From NCBI RefSeq assembly GCF_003386095.1, contig NZ_QREG01000008.1, forward strand, positions 95,594 through 159,593: 64,000 bases of DNA, in the 5' to 3' direction. This document shows, piece after piece, positions 11,001 through 21,436 of the stretch. Position numbers and translations under genes: made by a program. This stretch comes from Marinoscillum furvescens DSM 4134. Lineage in GTDB: Bacteria > Bacteroidota > Bacteroidia > Cytophagales > Cyclobacteriaceae. Every line of letters starts with the position of its first letter. Position 1 is the stretch's first letter. The notes beneath the pieces are model-generated. The model searched no databases. It was not told the DNA's origin and worked only from the letters and a program-made list of their open reading frames with translations.

Positions 11001-12393
11001 GATGCAGCTGAATGGCTTTGCCTTCAATCAGTTTTGGCTGGAATGCCTGAATACCTAGTCTGTGAAGCGTAGGAGCCCGGTTGAGCAGTACTGGATGTCC
11101 TTTCAGTACATTTTCCAATATATCCCAAACTACAGGATCTTTACGGTCAACGATTTTTTTCGCTGACTTTACCGTCTTTACAATTCCTCGTTCGATGAGT
11201 TTACGAATGATAAATGGCTTGAAAAGCTCAGCAGCCATATCTTTTGGCAAACCACATTCGTGCATTTTCAGCTCAGGGCCTACAACGATTACCGAACGAC
11301 CTGAATAATCAACACGTTTACCAAGAAGGTTTTGACGGAATCGACCTTGCTTACCTTTCAGCATATCACTCAAAGATTTCAAAGCTCTATTACCATCTGA
11401 CCTTACAGCATTGACTTTTCGCGAGTTGTCAAACAACGAGTCAACAGCCTCCTGAAGCATCCTTTTTTCATTTCGAAGGATTACTTCCGGTGCTTTAATA
11501 TCTATTAGTCTTTTAAGACGATTGTTTCTGATAATCACTCGACGATAGAGGTCGTTCAAATCAGATGTAGCAAATCGACCACCATCAAGAGGAACCAACG
11601 GACGAAGTTCTGGTGGAATAACAGGGACCATTTTAATGATCATCCACTCAGGTTTGTTTTCGATACGCGTTTTGGCATCTCTAAATGCTTCAACCACTCT
11701 CAATCGCTTGAGTGCCTCAGCCTTACGCTGTTGAGATGTGTCAGTAGCCGCCTGATGACGTAACTCGTAAGAAAGCTCATCAAGTTTAGTTCTTGAAAGT
11801 AGCATTTCCAATGCCTCAGCACCCATTTTGGCGATGAATTTCTGCGGGTCATCATCGTCAAGCATCTGGTTTTCACGAGGCAACTTGTCAAGTATATCCA
11901 GGTATTCCTCTTCTGTGAGGAAGTCCATTTGATTGATACCGTCTTCTTCTTTGATACCTGCCTGAATTACCACGTAGCGTTCGTAGTAAATGATTTGGTC
12001 CAACTTTTTGGTTGGCAAACCAAGGAGGTAACCTATTTTGTTAGGAAGTGATCTGAAATACCAGATGTGCGCTACAGGAACCACCAATTCGATGTGGCCC
12101 ATACGCTCTCTACGTACTTTCTTTTCAGTTACTTCCACACCACATCGGTCACATATAATTCCTTTGTAGCGTATTCTTTTATATTTTCCGCAATGACATT
12201 CCCAGTCTTTCACCGGACCGAAGATCCGCTCACAAAACAATCCACCCATCTCAGGTTTGTATGTTCTGTAGTTGATGGTTTCAGGCTGAGTAACTTCACC
12301 ATGAGAGCTCTCGAGAATAGACTCAGGTGAAGCCAAGCTAATCGTAACTTTGGAAAAGTCGTTAGTCAGTTTTTTATTTTTTCTGAATGCCAT
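8089..12393 (-). CDS. rpoC: DNA-directed RNA polymerase subunit beta'
   Basis: Beta' carries the catalytic magnesium site. The 1,434-residue protein has the N-terminal zinc finger ([20 protein letters not shown], residues about 66-85) and the active-site loop [12 protein letters not shown] near residue 470. It also has the second zinc site ([15 protein letters not shown]) and the C-terminal [13 protein letters not shown] segment ([11 protein letters not shown]). It is co-directional with rpoB, 56 nt apart, with a hairpin in the gap. The DUF3467 gene follows by one base. Confidence 0.99.
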   Translation of the reverse strand: MAFRKNKKLTNDFSKVTISLASPESILESSHGEVTQPETINYRTYKPEMGGLFCERIFGPVKDWECHCGKYKRIRYKGIICDRCGVEVTEKKVRRERMGHIELVVPVAHIWYFRSLPNKIGYLLGLPTKKLDQIIYYERYVVIQAGIKEEDGINQMDFLTEEEYLDILDKLPRENQMLDDDDPQKFIAKMGAEALEMLLSRTKLDELSYELRHQAATDTSQQRKAEALKRLRVVEAFRDAKTRIENKPEWMIIKMVPVIPPELRPLVPLDGGRFATSDLNDLYRRVIIRNNRLKRLIDIKAPEVILRNEKRMLQEAVDSLFDNSRKVNAVRSDGNRALKSLSDMLKGKQGRFRQNLLGKRVDYSGRSVIVVGPELKMHECGLPKDMAAELFKPFIIRKLIERGIVKTVKSAKKIVDRKDPVVWDILENVLKGHPVLLNRAPTLHRLGIQAFQPKLIEGKAIQLHPLVCTAFNADFDGDQMAVHVPLGHEAILEASLLMLSTHNILNPANGAPIAVPSQDMVLGLYYITKGRRSTPEKPVPGEGLTFYNAEEVVIALNEEKISQHAYIKVRTKVRNEKGELETKIIETVAGRVLFNQHVPEAVGFVDELLTKKKLQKIISNVFKITGMATTAHFLDDIKELGFQMAYKGGLSMGLDNIQIPEEKEGLVAQAKEEVEGVWNNYLMGLITDNERYNQVIDIWTRTNTLLTNTLMQQLEEDDQGFNSIYMMMHSGARGSREQIRQLGGMRGLMAKPQKNLQGSVGEIIENPILSNFKEGLDVIEYFISTHGARKGLADTALKTADAGYLTRRLVDVAQDMVVNEEDCGTLRGLRVQALKDNEEVVESLSERILGRVSVHDIHDPISEELIVEAGTEITEELAERIEETSIEEVEIRSVLTCETKQGACGKCYGRNLATGRMAHMGESVGVIAAQSIGEPGTQLTLRTFHVGGTASNIAVDANIKAKFDGVIEYDELRTVNAEDEDGNKIKKVMGRSGEIRILDPKKERILITNHVPYGAVLKVEDGQKIAKGDEICSWDPYNAVIMAEFDGKAEFDSIIEGVTFKEESDEQTGHREKVIIDTKDKTKNPAVVVAGKDDTKGYNIPVGAHLAVDEGDPIKAGQVLAKIPRSTGKSRDITGGLPRVTELFEARNPSNPAVVSEIDGVVTYGGIKRGNREIFIESKDGVKKRYLVPLSKHILVQDNDFIRAGDALSDGAITPADILSIKGPTAVQEYLVNEIQEVYRLQGVKINDKHIEVIVRQMMQKVLILDAGDTSFLTNQTVDRFAFMEENDNILDKKVVTDPGDSETLKAGQIITTRKLRDENSNLKRRDMKLVQVRNAEAAVSRPILQGITQASLGTESFISAASFQETTKVLSEASIRGKADYLSGLKENVIVGHLIPAGTGNRNFQNHIVTSNEDYENLVAAKEQFERSKELES

Positions 12394-12412
12394 AATTAAA
12401 TGATCTATGTAA

Positions 12413-12436
12413 AGCCCCTTCCGTTAGAAAGGGGCT
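12413..12436 (-). other. Intercistronic hairpin between rpoB and rpoC
   Basis: An 8-bp perfect inverted repeat (AGCCCCTT and AAGGGGCT, eight-base loop) occupies the 56-nt rpoB-rpoC gap. The minus-strand tail is TTACATAG rather than a T run, so strong termination is unlikely. An RNA-processing or stabilising element is the simplest reading. Confidence 0.6.
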
Positions 12437-12449
12437 GATATCCAATTTA

Positions 12450-15400
12450 TTAGTCTAAGGTGATTTCAAGTGCCAGTCCACGCAACTCGTGTACGAGTAC
12501 GTTGAATGATTCCGGAATGTTCGGCTTCTGCATATTTTCACCTTTTACGATAGCTTCGTAAGCCTTCGCTCGTCCGATTACATCATCAGATTTTATCGTC
12601 AGGATCTCCTGGAGAACATTGGCTGCACCGAATGCCTCAAGTGCCCAAACCTCCATCTCACCAAATCGCTGACCACCAAACTGAGCTTTACCTCCTAGTG
12701 GTTGCTGTGTGATTAGTGAGTATGGTCCAATACTACGAGCGTGCATCTTGTCATCCACCAGGTGACCAAGTTTCAGCATATATGCCACCCCTACAGTTAC
12801 AGGCTGGTCGAAGCGTTTTCCAGTCAAGCCGTCAAAGAGATATGAACGTCCGAATGATGGCAATCCTGCTTCTTTCAATTCTGCTTGAACCTCGTCTTCA
12901 GTAGCACCGTCAAATATTGGCGTTGCATATTTTCTTCCAAGTTTCAGACCGGCCCATCCTAGAACTGTTTCGTAGATCTGTCCGATGTTCATACGAGATG
13001 GTACACCCAGTGGGTTTAGAACGATATCTACCGGAGTACCATCTTCCATAAATGGCATATCCTCTTCTCTAACGATTTTCGCCACAACACCTTTGTTACC
13101 GTGACGACCTGCCATTTTATCACCTACTTTTAGTTTACGCTTTTTAGCTACATAAACTTTAGCCAACTGAACAATACCAGCAGGTAATTCATCTCCTACT
13201 TCTAGCGTAAATCGCTCACGTTTGAAGATCCCTGAAACCTCATTTCTCTTGTTGATGTAATTTTTCACCATCTTGAATATGAGATCATTGGTATGCTCGT
13301 CTGTCGCCCAACCCTCAATAATAAGGTCGGAAATCAAGTTGGCTTCCTCTGGAACATTGTAGTTACTCTCATCTCTGTAAATGTTCTTAGCAGGGAAAAG
13401 ATTCGCTTCGATGTTCTTTCTAGAATACTTCGTACCCTTAGACATTACTTCGTCACCAAACTTGTGTTTGATACCCTGACAAGTTTTCCCCTCAAGGAGA
13501 GTAGCCAGCTTATCGATCATTTGGTTACGAATATCAGTAAGATCTTTGCTATAGCGACTCTTCAGAAGTTCAACTTCTTTCTTAGTACGTGCTCGTAGAT
13601 CTTTATCTTTCTTAGGACGCGAGAATAGTTTTGTATCAATCACCACTCCTCGAAGTGACGGAGAAGCTTTCAGAGACGCATCTTTCACATCACCAGCCTT
13701 ATCACCAAATATCGCTCTCAGGAGTTTCTCCTCAGGAGTTGGATCTGTTTCTCCTTTAGGAGTGATTTTACCTATCAGAATATCTCCTTCACGAATCTCT
13801 GCTCCAGTTCGGATGATACCATTTTCGTCAAGGTTTTTTACCGCCTCTTCGCTAACGTTAGGTATCTCTGAAGTCAACTCTTCTTCACCTCGTTTTGTAT
13901 CACGAACTTCTAGCTCATACTCATCGATATGGATAGAAGTGAATATGTCTTCACGAACAACTTTTTCAGAAATAACTATCGCATCCTCAAAGTTGTATCC
14001 TTGCCAAGGCATATAAGCTACCAACAGGTTTCGACCTAAGGCCAATTCACCTTTTTCTGTAGCAAAACCTTCACATAAAGGTTCCCCTTTCACCACCTTT
14101 TGTCCTTTGTACACAATAGGCTTAAGGTTAACGCATGTGTCCTGGTTAGTTCTTCGGAACTTGGTTAATTCATAAGTAACACTAGGACTGTTGAAAGAAA
14201 TAAGTAGATCTTCCTCCGACCGCTCATATTTTACAACGATCTTTTTGGCATCTACATATTCAATTTCACCATCGCCTTCTGCTACTACAAGCGCTCTCGA
14301 GTCAATAGCCACTCGTTTTTCCAATCCTGTACCCACAATAGGTGCTTGTGGACGCAACAAAGGAACCGCCTGACGTTGCATGTTTGACCCCATCAAAGCA
14401 CGGTTTGCATCATCATGCTCAAGGAATGGAATCATTGATGCCGCAACCGAAACAATCTGGTTTGGAGCAACATCCATGTATTTCAGCTCTTTAGGATCTA
14501 CCACTGGGAAGTCTCCTTCGAAACGAGCCTTTACCTTATCATTTAGGAAAGTACCTGAATCATCCAACGGCGCATTCGCCTGAGCAATATTGTGAGTATC
14601 TTCTTCTTCTGCAGTCAGATATTTCACGTTTCCAGTCATATCTACCACACCTTCATTCACATCTCTATAAGGTGTCTCGATGAATCCCATCTGGTTCACT
14701 TTGGCGTGAACACAAAGTGATGAAATCAGACCAATATTTGGACCTTCAGGTGTTTCAATAGTACATAGTCGTCCGTAGTGTGTATAGTGAACATCACGAA
14801 CTTCGAAACCAGCACGCTCTCGTGACAGACCACCAGGACCCAACGCGGACATTCTTCGCTTGTGCGTAATCTCCGCCAATGGATTGGTTTGATCCATGAA
14901 CTGAGAAAGCTGATTCGTACCAAAGAACGAATTGATTACTGAAGAAAGTGTACGCGCGTTGATCAAATCAACGGGCTTAAAGTCTTCATTATCACGAACG
15001 TTCATACGCTCACGGATGGTTCTTGCCATACGAGCAAGTCCTACTCCAAATTGTGCGTATAGTTGTTCTCCAACTGTTCTTACACGTCTATTACTAAGGT
15101 GGTCAATATCATCAACCACGGCTTTAGAGTTGATCAAGCCTATCAAATACTTAACAATAAGGATAATGTCCTCAGTTGTTAAAGTACGCTTGTCGTATCC
15201 AAGCTCAAGGCCTAATTTTTTGTTGATTCTGTAACGTCCAACTTCACCAAGATCATATCGCTTGTCACTAAAAAACAAGTTTTGGATGATATCTCTTGCC
15301 GTCTGCTCATCAGGAGCGTCGGTGTTTCTAAGTTGACGATAGATCTGCTCTACTGCTTCCTTCTCTGAGTTAGAGTTATCTTTTTGAAGCGTATTATAAA

Positions 15401-16319
15401 TGATAGAGTAATCTGTGATGTTCACATCCTTTCTATGAAGGATAATGGACTTTGTTCCAGAGTCGAGGATAGTTTCAATGTCATCCTCACTGATTATGCT
15501 GTCACGCTCTAGAATTACTTCATTTCGATCAATTGATACTACCTCACCAGTATCTTCATCAACGAAATCTTCCGTCCAGGTACGCAAAACACGCGCAGCC
15601 AATCTTCTACCAACTACTTTCTTGAGTTCTGAATCAGTAGCCTCTATTTCTTCAGATAATCCGAATAAATCAAGGATCTGCTTATCCGAACCATAACCTA
15701 TTGAACGCAATAGGGTAGTAATTGGGAATTTCTTTTTTCGATCGATATATGCGTACATAACGTTATTTACGTCAGTAGCAAATTCAATCCATGATCCCTT
15801 GAAAGGGATAATTCTTGCAGAATAAAGCAAGGTACCATTCGTGTGCTTGCTTTGTGCGAAGAACACTCCTGGTGAACGGTGAAGCTGTGAAACAATCACA
15901 CGCTCTGCACCATTAATTACGAAAGAACCTTTGGCGGTCATGTATGGGATATTACCCAAGAACACTTCTTGCTCAATGGTTTCAAAATCTTCGTTTTCTT
16001 CGTCGTTACAAAGCAAACGAAGCTTGGCTTTTAGAGGAACAGAATAAGTCAAGCCACGCTCGATACTTTCATCTACAGAGTATTTAGGTGGATCAACAGT
16101 GTAATCAACAAATTCCAGTACGAAATTTTCTCTAGAATCGGTGATTGGAAAGTTTTCCATAAACACCTTATAGAGGCCCTCTGAATTTCTCTTCTCTGAA
16201 GGAGTGTCCAATTGGAAGAAATCTTCGAAAGACTTAAGCTGAACGTCCAGAAAATCCGGATAGTCGATTACTGACTTTATGGAAGAGAAATTAATTCTCT
16301 CAGATGTATTATTAGCCAA
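12450..16319 (-). CDS. rpoB: DNA-directed RNA polymerase subunit beta
   Basis: Beta forms the other half of the RNA polymerase active site. The 1,289-residue protein contains the rifampicin region [20 protein letters not shown] followed by [20 protein letters not shown]. All main rifampicin-contact residues are wild type. The later motifs [12 protein letters not shown] and [20 protein letters not shown] are intact. It lies downstream of rplL with a possible attenuator hairpin in between. Confidence 0.99.
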   Translation of the reverse strand: MANNTSERINFSSIKSVIDYPDFLDVQLKSFEDFFQLDTPSEKRNSEGLYKVFMENFPITDSRENFVLEFVDYTVDPPKYSVDESIERGLTYSVPLKAKLRLLCNDEENEDFETIEQEVFLGNIPYMTAKGSFVINGAERVIVSQLHRSPGVFFAQSKHTNGTLLYSARIIPFKGSWIEFATDVNNVMYAYIDRKKKFPITTLLRSIGYGSDKQILDLFGLSEEIEATDSELKKVVGRRLAARVLRTWTEDFVDEDTGEVVSIDRNEVILERDSIISEDDIETILDSGTKSIILHRKDVNITDYSIIYNTLQKDNSNSEKEAVEQIYRQLRNTDAPDEQTARDIIQNLFFSDKRYDLGEVGRYRINKKLGLELGYDKRTLTTEDIILIVKYLIGLINSKAVVDDIDHLSNRRVRTVGEQLYAQFGVGLARMARTIRERMNVRDNEDFKPVDLINARTLSSVINSFFGTNQLSQFMDQTNPLAEITHKRRMSALGPGGLSRERAGFEVRDVHYTHYGRLCTIETPEGPNIGLISSLCVHAKVNQMGFIETPYRDVNEGVVDMTGNVKYLTAEEEDTHNIAQANAPLDDSGTFLNDKVKARFEGDFPVVDPKELKYMDVAPNQIVSVAASMIPFLEHDDANRALMGSNMQRQAVPLLRPQAPIVGTGLEKRVAIDSRALVVAEGDGEIEYVDAKKIVVKYERSEEDLLISFNSPSVTYELTKFRRTNQDTCVNLKPIVYKGQKVVKGEPLCEGFATEKGELALGRNLLVAYMPWQGYNFEDAIVISEKVVREDIFTSIHIDEYELEVRDTKRGEEELTSEIPNVSEEAVKNLDENGIIRTGAEIREGDILIGKITPKGETDPTPEEKLLRAIFGDKAGDVKDASLKASPSLRGVVIDTKLFSRPKKDKDLRARTKKEVELLKSRYSKDLTDIRNQMIDKLATLLEGKTCQGIKHKFGDEVMSKGTKYSRKNIEANLFPAKNIYRDESNYNVPEEANLISDLIIEGWATDEHTNDLIFKMVKNYINKRNEVSGIFKRERFTLEVGDELPAGIVQLAKVYVAKKRKLKVGDKMAGRHGNKGVVAKIVREEDMPFMEDGTPVDIVLNPLGVPSRMNIGQIYETVLGWAGLKLGRKYATPIFDGATEDEVQAELKEAGLPSFGRSYLFDGLTGKRFDQPVTVGVAYMLKLGHLVDDKMHARSIGPYSLITQQPLGGKAQFGGQRFGEMEVWALEAFGAANVLQEILTIKSDDVIGRAKAYEAIVKGENMQKPNIPESFNVLVHELRGLALEITLD

Positions 16320-16385
16320 AGCTTTATCTGTTTTAGTTCGAAATATGGGTCAGAACAATGTGAAGTAGATACAAACAGGAAAAGA

Positions 16386-16414
16386 CCTGACTCCGATACG
16401 TATCGGAGGCCAGG
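16386..16414 (-). terminator. Probable attenuator hairpin between rplL and rpoB
   Basis: The minus strand reads CCTG, two bases, CTCCGATA, CG, TATCGGAG, one base, CAGG, then TCTTTTCC. The 8-bp inner and 4-bp outer stems with a short T-rich tail resemble a leaky intrinsic terminator. In E. coli a partial terminator in the same place lowers rpoBC expression relative to ribosomal proteins. The same function is inferred here from position and shape. Confidence 0.7.
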
Positions 16415-16442
16415 CCTATACCTTAGTTGATAAATATTGCAA

Positions 16443-16823
16443 TTACTTTAACTCAACTTCGGCACCAGCTTCTTCAAGCTGCTTTTTCAATGCCTCAGCT
16501 TCGTCTTTTGCTACTCCTTCTTTTACGTTGCTAGGAGCACCATCAACCATTTCTTTAGCTTCTTTCAGTCCAAGACCTGTTAGTTCTTTTACAAGCTTAA
16601 CTACAGCAAGCTTAGCAGAACCAGCAGACTTCAATACAACGTCGAAAGAAGATTTCTCTTCAGCTCCGTCGCCACCTTCTGCGCCACCACCAGCTACCAT
16701 TACTGGAGCTGCTGCTGCTGCAGGCTCAATACCATATTCATCTTTAAGAATTGTAGCTAGCTCATTTACCTCTTTTACTGAAAGGTTTACTAGTTGTTCA
16801 GCGAATTCTTTTAAATCTGCCAT
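16443..16823 (-). CDS. rplL: 50S ribosomal protein L7/L12
   Basis: L7/L12 is the flexible stalk protein that recruits translational GTPases. From the ATG at 16823 ([14 protein letters not shown]) the product is 126 residues. It has an N-terminal dimerisation domain, an Ala/Gly-rich hinge near residues 35-55 and the C-terminal domain ([20 protein letters not shown]). An upstream in-frame TTG at 16835 is a less likely start because the family begins at MADL. It follows rplJ by 30 nt. Confidence 0.98.
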   Translation of the reverse strand: MADLKEFAEQLVNLSVKEVNELATILKDEYGIEPAAAAAPVMVAGGGAEGGDGAEEKSSFDVVLKSAGSAKLAVVKLVKELTGLGLKEAKEMVDGAPSNVKEGVAKDEAEALKKQLEEAGAEVELK

Positions 16824-16853
16824 TTTAATCGTCAATTAATTTTGTTAATAATC

Positions 16854-17381
16854 TTATTCTCTCTCTGAAAGTGTTTTTACCAAGCCAGCCAAGGTATCTC
16901 CACCACTCTGAAGGGCAGAAACTACGTTCTTAGCAGGTGACTGTAGTAAAGTGATAACCTCACCAATAAGTTCTTGCTTAGACTTGAGCTTGCTCAATGC
17001 GTCTAATTGATCCTCACCGATGAATATATCTGAATCTATGGAAGCAGCCTTAAACTTAGGTCTTTGATCCTTGTCTTCCTTTTTAAAGTCTTTGATGACT
17101 TTTGCAGGAACGTTAGCATTTTCATTGACGAACATAACGCCTGAAAATCCCTTAAGTACATTGTCCAGCTCGGAGTAATCTCCTTCTATGCCATCCAATG
17201 CTTTTTTGATCAAAGTATTTTTTACCACTTTGTATTCAACACCCTTGTTGAAACACATCTCACGGAACTTGTTGATTTCTGCAACAGTAAGTCCTGAAGT
17301 GTCAGTGATGTAGAAGTGATCTGTCTGCTGGAACTTCTCAGTTAAACCAGCTATCAATTGTGCTTTTTCTTCTCTAGTCAT
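16854..17381 (-). CDS. rplJ: 50S ribosomal protein L10
   Basis: L10 anchors L7/L12 dimers to the stalk base. The 175-residue protein starts MTREEKAQLIAGLTEKF and has the rRNA-binding N-terminal domain (EINKFREMCFNKGVEYKVVK). It ends with the helix that binds L7/L12 (VSALQSGGDTLAGLVKTLS). It lies 6 nt after rplA and before rplL. Confidence 0.97.
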   Translation of the reverse strand: MTREEKAQLIAGLTEKFQQTDHFYITDTSGLTVAEINKFREMCFNKGVEYKVVKNTLIKKALDGIEGDYSELDNVLKGFSGVMFVNENANVPAKVIKDFKKEDKDQRPKFKAASIDSDIFIGEDQLDALSKLKSKQELIGEVITLLQSPAKNVVSALQSGGDTLAGLVKTLSERE

Positions 17382-17387
17382 AACGTC

Positions 17388-18086
17388 TTATAGTCCAGCT
17401 ATGCTATTTTTATCAATTGCAATCCCTTTACTCATTGTACTAGAGATAGAGATTGATTTAAAGTACGTTCCTTTTGCAGAAGCTGGTTTTAGCTTTGCAA
17501 TAGTCTGAATCATCTCAGCAGCATTCTCTTGAATCTTTTGCGCATCAAAAGACACTTTACCAATACTCGTGTGGATGATACCAGTTTTATCTACTTTAAA
17601 GTCGATTTTACCGGCTTTAACTTCTTTTACCGCCTGAGCGATATCCATAGTTACCGTACCAGACTTAGGGTTTGGCATAAGACCTCTTGGCCCTAACACT
17701 CTACCTAAGCGTCCTACCTTAGCCATAACTGTAGGCATGGTGATGATCACATCGATATCAGTCCATCCATCTTCAATTTTAGCTATGTAGTCATCAAGTC
17801 CTACGTGATCTGCTCCTGCAGCCTTGGCTTCCTCCTCTTTGTCTGGAGTACAAAGTACCAATACACGTACATCTTTACCAATACCATTAGGAAGGGCCAC
17901 CACACCTCTAACCATTTGGTCAGCTTTTCGTGGATCTACTCCTAATCGTACATCAATATCTACAGATGCATCGAACTTCGTAAACGTGATTTTCTTCACT
18001 AGCTCAGCAGCTTCCTCCAATGAGTATTGCTTTTCGCTATCTACGAGTTCTGCAGCCTTCTTTTGATTTTTTGTAATCTTTCCCAT
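17388..18086 (-). CDS. rplA: 50S ribosomal protein L1
   Basis: L1 forms the mobile L1 stalk at the E site. The 232-residue sequence has the typical [40 protein letters not shown] and [11 protein letters not shown] segments. Length is normal (E. coli 234). It lies 9 nt after rplK and 6 nt before rplJ. Confidence 0.98.
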   Translation of the reverse strand: MGKITKNQKKAAELVDSEKQYSLEEAAELVKKITFTKFDASVDIDVRLGVDPRKADQMVRGVVALPNGIGKDVRVLVLCTPDKEEEAKAAGADHVGLDDYIAKIEDGWTDIDVIITMPTVMAKVGRLGRVLGPRGLMPNPKSGTVTMDIAQAVKEVKAGKIDFKVDKTGIIHTSIGKVSFDAQKIQENAAEMIQTIAKLKPASAKGTYFKSISISSTMSKGIAIDKNSIAGL

Positions 18087-18095
18087 TGTACTATC

Positions 18096-18539
18096 TTAGT
18101 TAGCCCAAGGCGCTTTACCAGAAACTTTTACTCCCATGCTACGTGCTGTACCAGCTACTTGTCTCATAGCAGACTCCAATTTGAAAGCATTCAAATCAGG
18201 CATTTTAATCTCTGCTATTTCTTTTACCTGGTCCCAAGAAATAGATCCTACCTTAGCACGATTTGGCTCAGATGATCCCTTCTTGATCTTCGCTTTCTCC
18301 ATGATCAGCACTGGCGCTGGAGGAGTTTTAATTACAAAATCAAATGACTTGTCAGAGTAGATTGTAACTACTACTGGAAGCAATTGACCCTGCTTTTCCT
18401 GAGTTCTCGCGTTGAACTGCTTACAAAACTCCATAATGTTCAGACCTTTGGCACCAAGTGCCGGTCCTACTGGTGGAGAAGGGTTAGCCGCTCCACCCTT
18501 AACCTGGAGCTTTAAATAACCTGTTATCTCTTTAGCCAT
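18096..18539 (-). CDS. rplK: 50S ribosomal protein L11
   Basis: L11 binds the GTPase-associated centre and is required for RelA activation. The 147-residue protein has [20 protein letters not shown] at residues 9-28 and the C-terminal rRNA-binding domain with [11 protein letters not shown]. It lies 4 nt after nusG and 9 nt before rplA. Confidence 0.98.
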   Translation of the reverse strand: MAKEITGYLKLQVKGGAANPSPPVGPALGAKGLNIMEFCKQFNARTQEKQGQLLPVVVTIYSDKSFDFVIKTPPAPVLIMEKAKIKKGSSEPNRAKVGSISWDQVKEIAEIKMPDLNAFKLESAMRQVAGTARSMGVKVSGKAPWAN

Positions 18540-18543
18540 TAGA

Positions 18544-19101
18544 TTATTCTTGTTTTTCTACCTGTATGTAATTCAACTCTACAGGAGTATTTCTTCCGAA
18601 AATTTTAACTGTAACGTTTAGCTTCTTACGATCCTCGAACACCTCTTCTACAGTACCTGTAAAACCACTGAACGGACCATCCATTACTTTAACAGATTCT
18701 CCGACAATAAAAGGTGTATCAAGTTTCTCTTCGTACTCCTCAGCTTCGTCTACTCTACCTAAGATTCGATTCACTTCGTTTTGACGAAGTGGCACAGGAT
18801 CTTTGGAAGCACTGGTAGAGCCTTCACCAAGGAAACCAATTACATCAGGTGTATTGGTTATAATATGCTGAGTCTCACCGTTACTAAGGTCAGCATGGAT
18901 GAGTATATATCCAGGAAAGAAGTTGCGCTCACGAACTCGCTTCTTCCCGTTTCTCATTTCGTAAACTTTTTCCGATGGGATTAGCACCTGTGGTACGAGC
19001 TGTTCTATACCATTTCTGGCTACCTCCTGCTCCAGATAGTTCTTTACCTTTTTTTCACGACCACTAATTGCCCGCACTACATACCACTTGAACTCAGACA
19101 T
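18544..19101 (-). CDS. nusG: Transcription elongation/antitermination factor NusG
   Basis: NusG binds the RNA polymerase clamp and links it to Rho or S10. The 185-residue product begins with the NGN domain ([20 protein letters not shown]) and contains the [12 protein letters not shown] segment. It ends with a KOW domain ([20 protein letters not shown]). It lies 3 nt downstream of secE in the standard secE-nusG-rplK order. Confidence 0.98.
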   Translation of the reverse strand: MSEFKWYVVRAISGREKKVKNYLEQEVARNGIEQLVPQVLIPSEKVYEMRNGKKRVRERNFFPGYILIHADLSNGETQHIITNTPDVIGFLGEGSTSASKDPVPLRQNEVNRILGRVDEAEEYEEKLDTPFIVGESVKVMDGPFSGFTGTVEEVFEDRKKLNVTVKIFGRNTPVELNYIQVEKQE

Positions 19102-19104
19102 TCT

Positions 19105-19296
19105 CTAAAATTCGTTATAAAACCATTTCATGGCGTTTTCGAAACCAAGATCGAAAAGACCAATCATCAGAGCGAAGATCAAAGAAGCTACTAACACCAA
19201 AATACTGCTGTTTTGTAACTCTGAGTACTTAGGCCAGGTCACTTTGTGAAGCAACTCGTCATACGCCTCTTTGAAAAAAGATACTACTTTATCCAT
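19105..19296 (-). CDS. secE: Preprotein translocase subunit SecE
   Basis: SecE stabilises SecY in the inner-membrane translocon. The 63-residue product is the short single-span form: an amphipathic N-terminal helix (KEAYDELLHKVTWPKYSEL) followed by one membrane segment at about residues 31-52. The WP motif before the span is typical. It lies between tRNA-Trp and nusG. Confidence 0.96.
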   Translation of the reverse strand: MDKVVSFFKEAYDELLHKVTWPKYSELQNSSILVLVASLIFALMIGLFDLGFENAMKWFYNEF

Positions 19297-19313
19297 CGTT
19301 AGTTATAAGATTG

Positions 19314-19386
19314 CACGGGAGGAGGGACTCGAACCCCCAACCAATGGTTTTGGAGACCACTACTCTACCAATTGAGCTACACCCGT
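19314..19386 (-). tRNA. tRNA-Trp (anticodon CCA)
   Basis: The 73-nt minus-strand gene folds as a cloverleaf: acceptor ACGGGTG with CTCCCGT, D arm GTAGCTCAATTGGTAGAGTA, anticodon loop CTCCAAA giving CCA, T arm GGGGGTTCGAGTCCCTC, discriminator G. Pair 6-67 appears as a T-T mismatch. CCA is not encoded. It precedes secE and shares its promoter. Confidence 0.95.
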
Positions 19387-19397
19387 ATAAAAACCAT

Positions 19398-19417
19398 GCA
19401 GTCCCCAAAAGGACTGC
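19398..19417 (-). other. Inverted repeat at the transcription start of the tRNA-Trp/secE unit
   Basis: GCAGTCC (6-base spacer) GGACTGC is a 7-bp perfect dyad that begins on the last base pair of the -7 box TAACTTTG and ends 12 nt before tRNA-Trp. It could be a 5' hairpin or pre-tRNA leader structure, or a protein-binding dyad. Its first half matches the bases after the rplC -7 box. Confidence 0.6.
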
Positions 19418-19448
19418 AAAGTTAGATGAATCAATATTTATAAACAAA
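19417..19448 (-). promoter_or_regulatory. Promoter for tRNA-Trp, secE, nusG, rplKAJL and rpoBC
   Basis: On the minus strand TTTG (19445-19448), a 20-nt spacer and TAACTTTG (19417-19424) fit the Bacteroidota consensus. The -33 element overlaps the end of the tuf terminator stem. Downstream bases CAGTCCTTTT match those after the rplC promoter. Confidence 0.8.
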
Positions 19449-19477
19449 TGCGACCTAAATTTAATTTAGATCGCATT
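19447..19477 (-). terminator. tuf terminator
   Basis: Just after the tuf stop the minus strand forms a 14-bp stem (AATGCGATCTAAAT with ATTTAGGTCGCATT, one G-U pair) with a 3-base loop. The following sequence is T-rich (TTTGTTTATAAATATT). This should end the tRNA-tuf transcript. Its 3' edge overlaps the -33 element of the next promoter. Confidence 0.8.
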
Positions 19478-19488
19478 GTTTGTTAGTC

Positions 19489-20676
19489 TTAGTCAAGGAT
19501 TTCAGTTACCTGACCTGATCCTACTGTACGTCCACCTTCTCTGATCGCAAATCGAAGACCTTTTTCAAGGGCAACAGGGTTGATCAGGTTTACTTCGATG
19601 GTTACGTTATCACCTGGCATTACCATTTCCACGTTTTCAGGAAGTTTGATTTCACCAGTTACGTCAGTCGTTCTTAGGTAGAACTGAGGACGGTATTTGT
19701 TGAAGAATGGAGTGTGACGTCCACCTTCTTCTTTTGACAATACGTAAACTTCAGCTTTGAAGTGAGCGTGAGGAGTTACAGAACCAGGCTTACAGATGAT
19801 CATACCTCTTCTGATCTCGCTCTTCTCAATACCTCTAAGAAGTAGACCTACGTTATCACCAGCCTCACCTCTATCGAGGATCTTACGGAACATTTCCACA
19901 CCAGTGATAGTAGACTTAAGATCTTCAGCACCCATACCGATGATATCTACAGGGTCACCAGAGTTGATCACACCACGCTCGATTCTACCAGTAGCAACAG
20001 TCCCACGACCTGTGATAGAGAATACATCCTCTACAGGCATCAAGAAGTCTTTGTCTACAGCACGCTCAGGAAGAGGAATGTACTCATCCACAGCAGCCAT
20101 AAGCTCGTCTACTTTTTCTACCCACTTAGGCTCACCATTAAGTGCACCAAGGGCAGAACCTTGAATTACAGGGATATCGTCACCTGGGAAGTCATAATCA
20201 GAAAGAAGCTCTCTGATTTCCATCTCTACAAGCTCTAGAAGCTCAGGATCGTCTACCAAATCTACTTTGTTCATGAAAACAACAAGAGCAGGTACACCTA
20301 CCTGACGTGAAAGAAGGATGTGCTCACGCGTTTGTGGCATAGGACCATCAGTAGCAGCAACTACGATGATAGCACCATCCATCTGCGCAGCACCAGTTAC
20401 CATGTTTTTCACGTAATCGGCGTGACCTGGACAGTCAACGTGTGCGTAGTGTCTGTTTTCTGTTTGGTATTCGATGTGAGAGGTGTTGATAGTAATACCT
20501 CTTTCTTTTTCTTCAGGAGCATTGTCAATTGAAGAAAAGTCTTTTATCTCAGCAAGTCCTTTAGAAGAAAGAACAGCAGAGATTGCAGCAGTCAATGTAG
20601 TCTTACCATGGTCAACGTGACCAATAGTACCGATATTAACGTGCGGTTTTGAACGATCAAAGGTTTCTTTAGCCAT
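19489..20676 (-). CDS. tuf: Translation elongation factor Tu
   Basis: EF-Tu delivers aminoacyl-tRNA to the ribosome. The 395-residue protein has the P-loop [14 protein letters not shown], switch regions ([32 protein letters not shown]), the NKVD motif and C-terminal beta-barrels ending [10 protein letters not shown]. It sits directly after tRNA-Tyr, tRNA-Gly and tRNA-Thr, the same linkage as E. coli tufB. The leader has a GAGGA about 11 nt before ATG. No second tuf copy is in the window. Confidence 0.99.
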   Translation of the reverse strand: MAKETFDRSKPHVNIGTIGHVDHGKTTLTAAISAVLSSKGLAEIKDFSSIDNAPEEKERGITINTSHIEYQTENRHYAHVDCPGHADYVKNMVTGAAQMDGAIIVVAATDGPMPQTREHILLSRQVGVPALVVFMNKVDLVDDPELLELVEMEIRELLSDYDFPGDDIPVIQGSALGALNGEPKWVEKVDELMAAVDEYIPLPERAVDKDFLMPVEDVFSITGRGTVATGRIERGVINSGDPVDIIGMGAEDLKSTITGVEMFRKILDRGEAGDNVGLLLRGIEKSEIRRGMIICKPGSVTPHAHFKAEVYVLSKEEGGRHTPFFNKYRPQFYLRTTDVTGEIKLPENVEMVMPGDNVTIEVNLINPVALEKGLRFAIREGGRTVGSGQVTEILD

Positions 20677-20784
20677 GTCTGATAATCCTCGGTTTAATTC
20701 CTAAATAAATAATTATAGTTTAATCAAAATTAATACTCTTTCCGGGATGTCCAAGCCACCCCAAGTCCCCTTTGACAAAACAAG

Positions 20785-20856
20785 AGCCAATGACGGGATT
20801 TGAACCCGTGACCTCTTCCTTACCAAGGAAGCACTCTACCCCTGAGCTACATCGGC
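20785..20856 (-). tRNA. tRNA-Thr (anticodon GGT)
   Basis: The 72-nt minus-strand gene has acceptor GCCGATG with CATTGGC, D arm GTAGCTCAGGGGTAGAGT, anticodon stem-loop CTTCCTTGGTAAGGAAG giving GGT, T arm ACGGGTTCAAATCCCGT and discriminator T. CCA is not encoded. It is the last tRNA before tuf. Confidence 0.96.
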
Positions 20857-20962
20857 TTCTGGGAAATCAAAGAGCTTTAAATCTCTCGAACGAGTATCGC
20901 TCCTGACAACTCAGGATTAAACCCGATTTTTCAGCAACGAAACTGTCCGCTCTGAATTTCAG

Positions 20963-21035
20963 AGCGGGTGACGAGGCTCGAACCCGCGACCTACAGCTTG
21001 GAAGGCTGTCGCTCTACCAACTGAGCTACACCCGC
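20963..21035 (-). tRNA. tRNA-Gly (anticodon TCC)
   Basis: The 73-nt minus-strand gene has acceptor GCGGGTG with CACCCGC, anticodon stem-loop CAGCCTTCCAAGCTG giving TCC, T arm GCGGGTTCGAGCCTCGT and discriminator T. CCA is not encoded. It lies between tRNA-Tyr and tRNA-Thr. Confidence 0.96.
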
Positions 21036-21128
21036 TTCTATACTGGAAGCCTCCAGTATGAATCTTATTTCATTATATTCAAAACCACCAGATCATTTTC
21101 TGATGTCTCGCACTGTTACGAGTAGAAG

Positions 21129-21211
21129 TGGGGGGAGCAGGATTCGAACCTGCGAAGACATAAGTCAACGGATTTACAGTCCGTCCCAGTTGGCCGCTTT
21201 GGTATCCCCCC
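21129..21211 (-). tRNA. tRNA-Tyr (anticodon GTA)
   Basis: The 83-nt minus-strand gene has acceptor GGGGGGA with TCCCCCC, anticodon stem-loop ACGGACTGTAAATCCGT giving GTA, the long class II variable arm expected for Tyr, T arm GCAGGTTCGAATCCTGC and discriminator A. CCA is not encoded. It is the first gene of the tRNA-tuf unit. Confidence 0.96.
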
Positions 21212-21273
21212 AACTAGATTTTTCACTCTCTCAAAGTATTCCTTTCGTCAGGTTGTCCCTGAAAAAGGGAATG

Positions 21274-21304
21274 CAAAATTATACGCTTTTTTATTTTAAT
21301 CAAA
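21274..21304 (-). promoter_or_regulatory. Promoter of the tRNA-Tyr/Gly/Thr-tuf unit
   Basis: On the minus strand TTTG (21301-21304), a 19-nt spacer and TAATTTTG (21274-21281) match the Bacteroidota consensus exactly. After the -7 box comes CATTCCCTTTTTCAGGGA, which includes a small 5-bp dyad. It lies 63 nt upstream of mature tRNA-Tyr. Confidence 0.82.
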
Positions 21305-21436
21305 TTTTTACCACTAAATCTGGAAATGATTTTCACAATGATTTTTTATCACCAAAAAGTCACCCGATTCAAGTCATTGAAAGCCATACACATGGCTTAT
21401 TTTATTTATAATAGTGGCTCCAAAAATAACCCTAAA

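Noticed and set aside
16824..16835. TTG start giving a four-residue longer L7/L12
   Set aside because: The family begins at MADL/MSxx and the ATG at 16823 gives the usual length.
20785..21211. Tandem tRNA genes as a phage attachment site
   Set aside because: No integrase, no partial tRNA duplicate, and the tRNA-tuf order is an ancient conserved arrangement.
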